From positions 1 through 55,111 of the forward strand of contig NZ_JACONT010000030.1 of assembly GCF_014358075.1 (NCBI RefSeq): DNA of 55,111 nucleotides. The letters run 5' to 3'. The translations under genes were made by a program, and so were the position numbers. This stretch comes from Sphingomonas albertensis. GTDB taxonomy: Bacteria; Pseudomonadota; Alphaproteobacteria; Sphingomonadales; Sphingomonadaceae. Of this stretch, positions 44,802-52,024 are shown in pieces. Each line of letters starts with the position of its first letter. The first letter of the stretch is position 1. The notes beneath the pieces are model-generated. The model did no database searches. It was given only the letters and a program-made list of their open reading frames with translations, and had not been told where the DNA came from.

Positions 44802-46547
44802 ATGATCCAGACCGCCGTCCTTTCTCCCGTTCTCCCCGCGCAGACACGATCGCCGGCCGTGCAGAACGGGCGCACGGTGGTCGATTTCGCCGATTCCTTT
44901 GCACAGGCAAACGATGCGCCCGACGAGGGTGCGTTTCCCGGCCTGCCGCCTGCACCGTCGGCGCCGACGGCGCTCGTCCCCCTTCCGGGCATCGCTCCCG
45001 ATGCCGTCATCCTGCAGGACGCCGCCGTAACCGGCAACGTCTTGCCGATCGTGACGCCCGCCACTGACCAAGCGGTGGAATGGCAGCCCATGCTCGCACC
45101 ACACCCCGCGCAGACACTGGCGATTGCGAAGCCGTCACTGCTTCCGGCAAGCACCCTGACGCCCAAAATGGTCGAAACCGCGCCGCCCGACGGCAAAGCC
45201 GAGCCGGTCGCGATCCCCGCCCCGGTCGTACGTATCGCCCGACCGACGGCGTTCGCTGGGATACGCCGCGATCCCCGCCCCAAGGATGGCCCGGCCGCGG
45301 ACGAAGTCACGGAGCAGCCCGCCGAGGCCCCGATGCCGGCAAGCCCAACCATCGCCGCAGACATGATGCTCGCGCCGCAACCGGCGGTTCTCCCCTTGCC
45401 GGTCGTCGCGATCGCCGTCGATGTCGCCGAGACGGCGCGTACGGATGACGGCACTGCGACGGCTCCACTATCGCCAGGACTTCCATCGTCTGTCAGCAAG
45501 TTCGCCGACGCCACGCCCTCCCGCAAGACGGGCAAGGCTGGCCAGCAAGCGCAGGCCGCAGCACCGCAGACGGAAGAGACGACCGCACCCGCACCCATAC
45601 CGCCTCCGGCAGCCGCTGCCGATAGACGCCCTTCGTCGGCCGTCACAAGCAACGCGACGCTTGCTTCCAGTTCCGCGCAAAGCCTGCCAATCGCCCTCGC
45701 GACCCTTCCACCGATCGTCGCCCCACCCGCGGAACCGGGGGCGCCCATTGTACCGACATCGGTCTTGCCTTCCCTCACGGGCCCGGCATCCACAGGAAGA
45801 GTCGATACTCCGGCGTTGCCCGAGATCACCGACGCATCGCCCGTATCGACCGGCATCGACGCGAACAACGCCATGACGCGCTGGGGCTCGACCGACGCCA
45901 CCGCGCCCGTCGCACTCGCCATGGCCCTACCCGACGCGATCCAGCCGCAGCCGGGTATTGTCGCGTCGGCAAGCCAGGTGTTCGGCGCTGCGATCCAGGC
46001 CGCGACCAGGGCGCGCGACGATCGCGACAAGGCGGACCCGACCATATCCTCGCTGGTAACCAGCGCGCCCGTATCGGCACCGGCGATCCGAACGGCCGAG
46101 ACGCAGCAGGCGCCGCTCGACATGCGCCAGGATCGCTGGCCGCACGCGATGATCGAACGGATCGAGATCCTCCGCGATGCCGCCGACGCCGGCGACACGC
46201 GGATCCGCCTGATCCCCGACGCGCTCGGTGCGATCGACGTATCGATGAGAAAGGACGGCGACACCGTCCGCGTCCATTTCCATGCCGAGCAGAGCGCAAC
46301 CCGCACCCTGTTGCAGGATGCCCAGCCACGGCTGGTCGAACTGGCCGAAGCGCGTGGGCTGAAGCTTGCCCAGGGATCGCTCGGCCAAGGATCGCTTGGC
46401 CAGGGATCGCTTGGCCAGGGCACGCCAGGCGACGGCGCGGCGAACAACAGCCAGCACCGCCCGCCAGCGACGCCGCAAGCCCCGACTCGCACCACGGCTT
46501 CGCCGGCGGTGGACGCACCGCTCACCGAAGACACCCGAATCGCTTGA
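44802..46547 (+). CDS. fliK: Flagellar hook-length control protein FliK
   Basis: A 581-residue FliK. Most of it is a Pro/Ala/Thr-rich disordered ruler region. The Flg_hook switch domain lies near residues 440-525, with MIERIEILRDAADAGDTRIR and IDVSMRKDGDTVRVHFHAEQ followed by ARGLKLAQ. After this domain a tandem repeat encodes GSLGQ units and a short Pro/Thr tail. FliK measures hook length and switches export specificity through FlhB. I chose ATG 44802; a TTG overlapping the fliJ stop (44748) is also in frame. Confidence 0.88.
   Translation: MIQTAVLSPVLPAQTRSPAVQNGRTVVDFADSFAQANDAPDEGAFPGLPPAPSAPTALVPLPGIAPDAVILQDAAVTGNVLPIVTPATDQAVEWQPMLAPHPAQTLAIAKPSLLPASTLTPKMVETAPPDGKAEPVAIPAPVVRIARPTAFAGIRRDPRPKDGPAADEVTEQPAEAPMPASPTIAADMMLAPQPAVLPLPVVAIAVDVAETARTDDGTATAPLSPGLPSSVSKFADATPSRKTGKAGQQAQAAAPQTEETTAPAPIPPPAAAADRRPSSAVTSNATLASSSAQSLPIALATLPPIVAPPAEPGAPIVPTSVLPSLTGPASTGRVDTPALPEITDASPVSTGIDANNAMTRWGSTDATAPVALAMALPDAIQPQPGIVASASQVFGAAIQAATRARDDRDKADPTISSLVTSAPVSAPAIRTAETQQAPLDMRQDRWPHAMIERIEILRDAADAGDTRIRLIPDALGAIDVSMRKDGDTVRVHFHAEQSATRTLLQDAQPRLVELAEARGLKLAQGSLGQGSLGQGSLGQGTPGDGAANNSQHRPPATPQAPTRTTASPAVDAPLTEDTRIA
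46371..46430 (+). repeat. 15-bp tandem repeat in fliK 3' end
   Basis: Three near-identical 15-nt units (CAGGGATCGCTTGGC type) and a fourth diverged one follow each other in frame and encode repeats of GSLGQ. They lie after the conserved Flg_hook domain. Confidence 0.85.
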
Positions 46548-46563
46548 ACCGAAGGACCCCGAT

Positions 46564-47193
46564 ATGGCCGACAAGAAAGATACTGCGGACGCAGCGCCCA
46601 AGAAAAAGGGCAAGATGAAGACGATCCTGATCGGCGGCGGTGCGCTGCTGGTCCTGGTCGGTGGCGGCGTCGGCGCGGGCGTCTATGCCAGTAACGCCGG
46701 GTTGCTCGGAGGCGGTCACGCGGCGGTCGACGACGGCAAGCCCAAGCTCGTCCCCAAGAGCGAGCAGAAGCATGCCGGCGAGGGCGGCGATGAAGGCGGC
46801 GGTCATGGCGGCGGCGATGAAGCCGCGCCCGAAAACCACGGCATGAAGCCCCCCGCAGGAGAGGGCGGCGACAAATACGCGTCGACCTATTACCCGATGG
46901 AGAAGGAATTCACCTCGAATCTCCAGGACTCGCCGCACTTCGTCCAGGTCGGGATCGCGGTCGCCACGCCGTACGACGACACCGTCATCACCAACCTCAA
47001 GACCAACGACATCGCGGTCCGCTCGGCGATCCTGATGGCGCTCGGCGACACCACCGAAGAGCAGGTGATGAGCAGCGACGGCAAGCGTCAGTTGCAGGTC
47101 AGACTGGCCAAAGCGATCAACGATACGCTCAAGCAGAAGGAAGGCTTCGGCGGCATCGGTAACGTTTACTTTACCAGTTTCGTTGTTCAGTGA
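46564..47193 (+). CDS. fliL: Flagellar basal body-associated protein FliL
   Basis: A 209-residue single-span protein: a Lys-rich cytoplasmic start (MADKKDTADAAPKKKGK), a membrane span (TILIGGGALLVLVGGGVGAG), a long Gly/His/Glu-rich periplasmic linker, then the FliL domain (YYPMEKEFTSNLQDSPHFVQ, ending GIGNVYFTSFVVQ). FliL forms a ring around the stators and supports torque. ATG 46564 gives the natural N-terminus. It ends 3 nt before fliM. Confidence 0.93.
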   Translation: MADKKDTADAAPKKKGKMKTILIGGGALLVLVGGGVGAGVYASNAGLLGGGHAAVDDGKPKLVPKSEQKHAGEGGDEGGGHGGGDEAAPENHGMKPPAGEGGDKYASTYYPMEKEFTSNLQDSPHFVQVGIAVATPYDDTVITNLKTNDIAVRSAILMALGDTTEEQVMSSDGKRQLQVRLAKAINDTLKQKEGFGGIGNVYFTSFVVQ

Positions 47194-47196
47194 GGC

Positions 47197-48159
47197 ATGG
47201 TTAACGAGGCCTCAGCAAAGACGCGCGAGCGACGCGACCGGGATCGCTCCGGCGCGCCCAAGGACGGCGTGCTGCATCAGGGCGTGCTCGGCGGGGCCAA
47301 GCTCAATCCGTTCGGCGACCTGCATTCGCTGCAGCATCTGTCGGCGCGGTTCGCACGCGGTTTGCGCGGCGTGTTCGAGCCGTTGCTGCGCCAGGAGGTC
47401 CGCTGCTGGGCCGAGCCTTTGGTGGTCCAGCGCTTCACCGATTACCGCGCGGAACGCAGCGATGCGCTGACCGCGTGGCTGCCGTTGATCATGACGCCGG
47501 GGATGGCGCAGGCGCTTTGCATCATGGACGGCAAGTTCGTGCTCGAGATGCTCGACATGTTCTTCGGCGGCACCGGCGCCGCGCCGCACACGTTGCCGAC
47601 CGAATTCTCACCCGCCGCCGAGGCGATGGTCGCGCGGATAGGCCAGATGATCGCCGCGCCGCTGAAGACCGCGTGGGAGCCGATGGCGCGGTTCGACTTC
47701 CTGCCGACGCGCGTCGAGGTGAACCCCGCGATGATCGCCGATCTCGACGGCGAGGATGCGATGATCGTCACGCGCTTCGGGATCGCCGCAGGGGCGGCAA
47801 AGCCAGTGTTCCTCGATCTCGTCTACCCCGTGTCCGCGCTGAAGCCGCATGCGCCGTCGCTGACCGCCAAGGTCGTCGGCAAGTCGGCCGAGCCCGATCC
47901 GGCGTGGCGCACCGAGCTGACGCGCGCGGCGATGAACGTCCGTTTCCCGATCCGCTCGGTGCTCGCCGAGCCGGTCGTCAAGCTGACCATGCTGATGGAC
48001 CTGAAGCCGGGCGACGTGATCCCGATCACCATCTCGGGCGACGTGCCGGTGATGGTCGGCAACAACCGGCTCGGCTGCGGCACGGTCGGCACGTCCAATG
48101 GCTTCGCCGCCATCCAGCTCACCTCGATTACCAGTTTCGACGAAGGATTTGCAGCATGA
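47197..48159 (+). CDS. fliM: Flagellar motor switch protein FliM, lacking CheY-binding motif
   Basis: A 320-residue C-ring protein. The CheC-like middle domain (residues about 60-220) contains LCIMDGKFVLEMLDMFFGG and the C-terminal SpoA domain ends GNNRLGCGTVGTSNGFAAIQ. The canonical N-terminal CheY-P binding motif (LSQxEIDALL) is not seen; the first 35 residues are instead basic (KTRERRDRDRSGAPKDG). It overlaps fliN by 4 nt. Confidence 0.92.
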   Translation: MVNEASAKTRERRDRDRSGAPKDGVLHQGVLGGAKLNPFGDLHSLQHLSARFARGLRGVFEPLLRQEVRCWAEPLVVQRFTDYRAERSDALTAWLPLIMTPGMAQALCIMDGKFVLEMLDMFFGGTGAAPHTLPTEFSPAAEAMVARIGQMIAAPLKTAWEPMARFDFLPTRVEVNPAMIADLDGEDAMIVTRFGIAAGAAKPVFLDLVYPVSALKPHAPSLTAKVVGKSAEPDPAWRTELTRAAMNVRFPIRSVLAEPVVKLTMLMDLKPGDVIPITISGDVPVMVGNNRLGCGTVGTSNGFAAIQLTSITSFDEGFAA

Positions 48160-48446
48160 ACGACATGACCGGAGGCTTCCCCGTAGATGCTGCCGTCGCC
48201 GCCAATTTCCGGCTGCTCCAGGATGTCGACGTCAAGTTGACCGTCGAGATCGGCTCGACCAGCCTGACGCTGCGCGAGCTGCTCGCGCTGGGTGAATCCA
48301 GCGTGATCGAACTCGATCGCCAGGCCAACGAGTTGCTCGACGTGTTCGTCAACGGCACCTTGATCGGACGCGGCGAAGTGGTGACGGTCGGCGAGCGCTT
48401 CGGCGTGCGGATGACCGAGCTCGTGTCGCCCGACAAGCGCGGCTGA
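48156..48446 (+). CDS. fliN: Flagellar motor switch protein FliN
   Basis: A 96-residue SpoA-domain protein. It begins MNDMTGGFPVDAAVAANF and carries the conserved core VKLTVEIGSTSLTLRELLAL, then VIELDRQANELLDVFVNGTL and GRGEVVTVGERFGVRMTEL. It forms the lower C ring with FliM and docks FliH. It starts inside the fliM stop. Confidence 0.95.
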   Translation: MNDMTGGFPVDAAVAANFRLLQDVDVKLTVEIGSTSLTLRELLALGESSVIELDRQANELLDVFVNGTLIGRGEVVTVGERFGVRMTELVSPDKRG

Positions 48447-48452
48447 TCGACG

Positions 48453-48707
48453 ATGCTCTGGACCTATATCCTCAAGCTCGTCATCCTGCTGCCACTGGTG
48501 TGCGGCCTGATGTTCGGCTGCCTGTATCTGTGGCGCAAGTTCGAGAGCCGGATCCCAGGCAAGCCCTCGACGCGGCTGATCGGCGTCAAGGAAACGATGA
48601 TGATCTCGCCGGGCCTGCGCCTCGCGGTGATCGATTTCGAGGGTCGCCGGCTGCTCGTGTCGGTCGGCCGTGGCGGCGTGCACCTGATCGACAAGGTCGA
48701 CGCATGA
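48453..48707 (+). CDS. fliO: Flagellar biosynthetic protein FliO
   Basis: An 84-residue protein with one N-terminal span (LWTYILKLVILLPLVCGLMF) and a basic, strand-rich cytoplasmic tail ending LLVSVGRGGVHLIDKVDA. FliO assists assembly of the FliP export pore. It is recognised by size, shape and position. Its TGA overlaps the FliP ATG (ATGA). Confidence 0.85.
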   Translation: MLWTYILKLVILLPLVCGLMFGCLYLWRKFESRIPGKPSTRLIGVKETMMISPGLRLAVIDFEGRRLLVSVGRGGVHLIDKVDA

Positions 48708-49654
48708 GCGCGGTCGCTCGCCCAAAGGTGACGCGCAAAGGCTCGGGCCCTGCCCTGTTTTCCGCGCCGAAGCGCTCCCCGTTTTCCCGCGAACGCGGGA
48801 ATCCAGGAGCCAAGACCGTTGCCCTCCATAACCCTGGATCCCCGCGTTCGCGAGGAAACAGCTTGGTGTGGATCGGCCTAGCCCTCTTGCTTGCCCTCTT
48901 CCTCGCGATGCCGGCCTTCGCACAAGCCGTCCCCGCCCCGACCAACCCGGCCGTCGGCGACGCGGTCGATCGCGCGCTCGGACAGCTTGGCGGCCAGGCT
49001 GCGGGCAACACCGGCCAGAGCGGCTCGCTGTCGCTGTCGCTGCAAGTCCTCATCATCATGGGGCTGCTGACGATCCTGCCGGGGATCCTGCTGATGATGA
49101 CCAGCTTCACGCGGATCATCATCGTGCTCGCGATCCTGCGCCAGGCGCTCGGGCTGCAGCAGACGCCGCCGAACCAGGTGCTGCTCGGCCTGTCGCTGTT
49201 CCTGTCCTTCTTCATCATGGCGCCGACGATCAGCCAGATCAACACGACCGCGATCCAGCCCTATGCCGCCGGGCAGCTCGCCGGCACGCAGATGATCACC
49301 ACCGCTGGCGTCCCGCTGCACGCGTTCATGGTGAAGCAGACCCGCGTGAAGGACGTCACGATGTTCGCGCAGATCGCGAAGTCGGGCCCCTATGCCTCGT
49401 CGCTCGACATCCCCTTCTCGGTGCTGCTCCCCGCGTTCGTCACGAGCGAACTGAAGACCGCATTCCAGATCGGCTTCCTGATCTTCCTGCCGTTCATCGT
49501 CATCGACCTGGTCGTCGCGACCGTGCTGATGTCGCTCGGCATGGCGATGCTCAGCCCGACGATCATCTCTCTGCCATTCAAGCTGCTGCTGTTCGTACTG
49601 GTCGACGGCTGGGCGCTGACGATGGGCAGCCTCGCCAACTCGTTCGCGACCTGA
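48704..49654 (+). CDS. fliP: Flagellar export gate protein FliP with repeat-derived N-terminal insert
   Basis: A 316-residue FliP; the family is normally about 245 residues. Residues about 55-75 form the expected signal/first hydrophobic segment (VWIGLALLLALFLAMPAFAQ). Four spans follow, with the FliP signature around LTILPGILLMMTSFTRIIIV and TPPNQVLLGLSLFLSFFIM. The extra N-terminal 53 residues are encoded largely by a family A palindromic repeat (48782-48858). The ATG overlapping fliO (48704) fits the overlap style of the operon; otherwise translation could begin at TTG 48863 or GTG 48866 after the repeat. FliP forms the pentameric export pore with FliQ and FliR. Confidence 0.9.
   Translation: MSAVARPKVTRKGSGPALFSAPKRSPFSRERGNPGAKTVALHNPGSPRSRGNSLVWIGLALLLALFLAMPAFAQAVPAPTNPAVGDAVDRALGQLGGQAAGNTGQSGSLSLSLQVLIIMGLLTILPGILLMMTSFTRIIIVLAILRQALGLQQTPPNQVLLGLSLFLSFFIMAPTISQINTTAIQPYAAGQLAGTQMITTAGVPLHAFMVKQTRVKDVTMFAQIAKSGPYASSLDIPFSVLLPAFVTSELKTAFQIGFLIFLPFIVIDLVVATVLMSLGMAMLSPTIISLPFKLLLFVLVDGWALTMGSLANSFAT
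48782..48858. repeat. Family A palindromic repeat inside fliP 5' region
   Basis: TCCCGCGAACGCGGGA, tCCAGG, a variable centre, CCTGGA, and CCCGCGTTCGCGAGG match the other family A copies. It lies in frame (no stop codon) between the overlapping fliO/fliP start and the conserved FliP signal segment. Confidence 0.85.
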
Positions 49655-49658
49655 GAGC

Positions 49659-49928
49659 ATGGACGCGCAATATTTCCTGACCGTCGCCAACCAGACGATG
49701 TGGGTGCTGGCGCTCGCCAGCGCGCCGATCCTGATCCCGGCGCTGCTCGCGGGGCTGATCCTCGGGATGATCCAGGCGGCGACGTCGATCAACGAACAGA
49801 CGCTGTCGTTCGTGCCGAAGCTGGTGGTGGTCGCGGTGTCGATCCTGATCTTCGGCAGCCTGATCCTGGGCTTGTTGAGCGATTTCACGATCGGGATCTT
49901 CGAGCGCATCCCGGATCTTGTTAAATGA
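49659..49928 (+). CDS. fliQ: Flagellar biosynthetic protein FliQ
   Basis: The 89-residue export gate subunit has two spans and the family pattern ASAPILIPALLAGLILGMIQ, AATSINEQTLSFVPKLVVV, ending in an FTIGIFERIPDLVK tail. It starts 4 nt after fliP. The usual close junction with fliR is broken by a repeat element. Confidence 0.96.
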   Translation: MDAQYFLTVANQTMWVLALASAPILIPALLAGLILGMIQAATSINEQTLSFVPKLVVVAVSILIFGSLILGLLSDFTIGIFERIPDLVK

Positions 49929-49942
49929 GCCAAAATTTCCGT

Positions 49943-50040
49943 TCGTCCCGAGTAGACTTCGAGCTCGTCGAGAAGGCGTATCGAGGGGCAGGTACCTCGA
50001 TACGGGCCCTCGACTTCGCTCGGTCCCTACTCGGCACGAA
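49943..50040. repeat. Palindromic repeat, family D, between fliQ and fliR
   Basis: The outer arms are CCGAGTAG and CTACTCGG, then CTTCGAG/CTCGAAG-like arms, with the innermost TATCGAGG-GGCAGGTA-CCTCGATA. The roughly 98-nt element fills the only large gap in the fli operon. No other copy of this family is visible in the window. Confidence 0.75.
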
Positions 50041-50051
50041 CGGCAACTGAG

Positions 50052-50825
50052 ATGTTGGGTTTTGGGCTCAGCATCGAGCCCCAGCTCTGGGCGCTGATCT
50101 TCGTGATGATCCGGATCGGTGCGACGTTCATCGCCGCGCCGGTGTTCGGCAACGTCTCGGTCCCGGTCACCGTGCGCGTCACACTGTCGGGCGCGATCGG
50201 GTTCCTCGTGCTCGCGGCGCACCCGATCGTCCCGCCGCAACAGATTTTCGCCGTCTCCACCATCCTATCCGCCGCCGCCGAAGCGCTGGTCGGCCTCGCG
50301 CTAGGCTTCGTGCTGCAGATTTCGTTCGCCGCGCCGATGATCGCGGCGGAAGTCATCGGCGGCGCGATGGGGCTCGGCTTCGCCTCCTCGATCGACCCGC
50401 AGAACGGCAAATCGAGCCCCGCGCTCGGCCAGTTCTTCTCGATCATGCTGACGCTGCTGTTCCTGTCGGTCGACGGCCACCTGATCCTGATCGACCTGAT
50501 CGTCCGGAGCTACGACGTGCTCCCGCCCGGCGCCGCGTGGATCGGGATCGAGCGGCTGAAGGCGATCGCGTTCTTCGGCGGCTATGCGTTTCTCGCCGGC
50601 CTGCTGCTCGCACTCCCGGTCGGGTTCCTGCTGCTGTGCCTCAACATCGTCGTCGGCATGCTGAGCCGCGCCGCGCCCGCGCTCAACCTGTTCGCGGTCG
50701 GCCTCCCCGCCAGCCTCGCGGTCGGCGTCGTCACGCTGGCGATCGCGTTCCCAACGATGGGCGACTACATGCTCGTCATCGTCCGCGAAGGCCTGTCCGC
50801 CACCGAAAACCTGGTGCTCGGCTGA
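50052..50825 (+). CDS. fliR: Flagellar biosynthetic protein FliR
   Basis: A 257-residue gate subunit with about six spans. The conserved pieces include RIGATFIAAPVFGNVSVPV, EALVGLALGFVLQISFAAPM and the AAPALNLFAVGLPASLAVG segment. It sits in the FliPQR pore. It starts after the family D repeat and shares its last base with the flhB start (TGATG). Confidence 0.95.
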   Translation: MLGFGLSIEPQLWALIFVMIRIGATFIAAPVFGNVSVPVTVRVTLSGAIGFLVLAAHPIVPPQQIFAVSTILSAAAEALVGLALGFVLQISFAAPMIAAEVIGGAMGLGFASSIDPQNGKSSPALGQFFSIMLTLLFLSVDGHLILIDLIVRSYDVLPPGAAWIGIERLKAIAFFGGYAFLAGLLLALPVGFLLLCLNIVVGMLSRAAPALNLFAVGLPASLAVGVVTLAIAFPTMGDYMLVIVREGLSATENLVLG

Positions 50826-51967
50826 TGTCTGAGGACAGCGGTGAAAAAACCGAATCCCCAACCGCCAAGCGCAAGAAGGATGCGGTCGACAAAGGCGACA
50901 TCCTCCGCTCGCGCGACTTCGCCACCGCGCTGAGCATGGTCGCGGGTGTCGGCTGGCTGATCTACGCCGGCCCGCACCTCATCACCGCCTGCAAGCAGGT
51001 GATGGCATCGAGCTTCCAATTCACCCACGCCGATGTCGAGGATTTCTCGCCGTGGCGACCGCTGATGGAAGCCGGCGGCAAGCTCGCGCCGTCGCTGATC
51101 AGCCTGTTCGTCGTCACCATCGCCGCCGCGATCCTGAGTCAGGCCGGGCTCGGCGCGCTCGGCTTCAACGGCAAGCTGATGGCGCCCAAATACAGCCGCG
51201 TCGATCCCGCCGCCGGGTTGAAGCGCATCTTCGGATCGAACGGCTGGATCGAGCTCGGCAAGTCGCTGCTGAAGGTCATCCTGCTCGGCACGATCGGCGG
51301 CTGGATGCTGTGGAACGCCGCGCACACGACGATGGGCCTCGCCTCGTCCGCCGATCTGAACCAGGCGCTGTCGACGCTCGGCGGCACGTTCAAGGCGATC
51401 CTGATCGCAATGGCGTTCGGGCTGTGCGCGATCGCGGGCATCGATCTGCCGATCCAGATCATCCGCCGGCTCGGCAAGATGCGGATGTCGAAACAGGAGG
51501 TGAAGGACGAGCACAAGTCGACCGAGGGCAATGGTGAGGCGAAGGGCCAGATGCGCGCCAAGATGCGCGCGATGGCGAGCGGCGGCCTGCGCAAATCGGT
51601 CGCGGAGGCGCATGTCGTGCTGACCAACCCGACGCACTTCGCCGTCGCGCTGCGCTACGATCGCGGCAAGGACCAGGTGCCGGTGGTGGTCGCCAAGGGG
51701 CGCGGCGCGACCGCACTGGCGATCCGCGAACTGGCTGCTGAGGGTCGCGTGCCCGTACTCGAATATCCGATGCTCGCCCGCGCGGTCTATTACACCAGCA
51801 AGGAGGGGCAGGAAGTCCGCGACGACCTGTACATGGCGATCGCGACGGTGCTGGCCTTCGTCTTCGGGCTGAACGTTGCCGCAGGTGGCGCGGCGGCCCC
51901 GATCCAGCCGTTCGTCACCGTGCCGAAGGACGCTCGATTCGACGAAAATGGCATCAAACAGGCCTAA
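50825..51967 (+). CDS. flhB: Flagellar export switch protein FlhB
   Basis: A 380-residue protein. The N-terminal signature EDSGEKTESPTAKRKKDA and four spans lead to a cytoplasmic domain with the self-cleaving NPTH motif near residue 267 (VVLTNPTHFAVALRY). Autocleavage and contact with FliK switch export from hook to filament substrates. It ends with a low-conservation tail. The fliD promoter overlaps its stop codon. Confidence 0.97.
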   Translation: MSEDSGEKTESPTAKRKKDAVDKGDILRSRDFATALSMVAGVGWLIYAGPHLITACKQVMASSFQFTHADVEDFSPWRPLMEAGGKLAPSLISLFVVTIAAAILSQAGLGALGFNGKLMAPKYSRVDPAAGLKRIFGSNGWIELGKSLLKVILLGTIGGWMLWNAAHTTMGLASSADLNQALSTLGGTFKAILIAMAFGLCAIAGIDLPIQIIRRLGKMRMSKQEVKDEHKSTEGNGEAKGQMRAKMRAMASGGLRKSVAEAHVVLTNPTHFAVALRYDRGKDQVPVVVAKGRGATALAIRELAAEGRVPVLEYPMLARAVYYTSKEGQEVRDDLYMAIATVLAFVFGLNVAAGGAAAPIQPFVTVPKDARFDENGIKQA

Positions 51968-51991
51968 ACATCGCGGCCGCCCGGCCGTTCT
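51965..51991 (+). promoter_or_regulatory. Sigma-28 (FliA) promoter of fliD-fliS
   Basis: TAAACATC (51965-51972, its TAA being the flhB stop), 11-nt spacer, GCCGTTCT (51984-51991). The start is expected near 51998, 27 nt before fliD; AGGGA precedes the fliD ATG. Confidence 0.75.
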
Positions 51992-52024
51992 TACTGACGA
52001 GCGCGCACGTGCAGGGATTTCGCC

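Noticed and set aside
44690..46534. A 614-codon minus-strand frame opposite fliK, with repeated Trp-Pro-Ser-Asp
   Set aside because: The repeat is the reverse reading of the fliK tandem repeat; the frame has no start site or homology.
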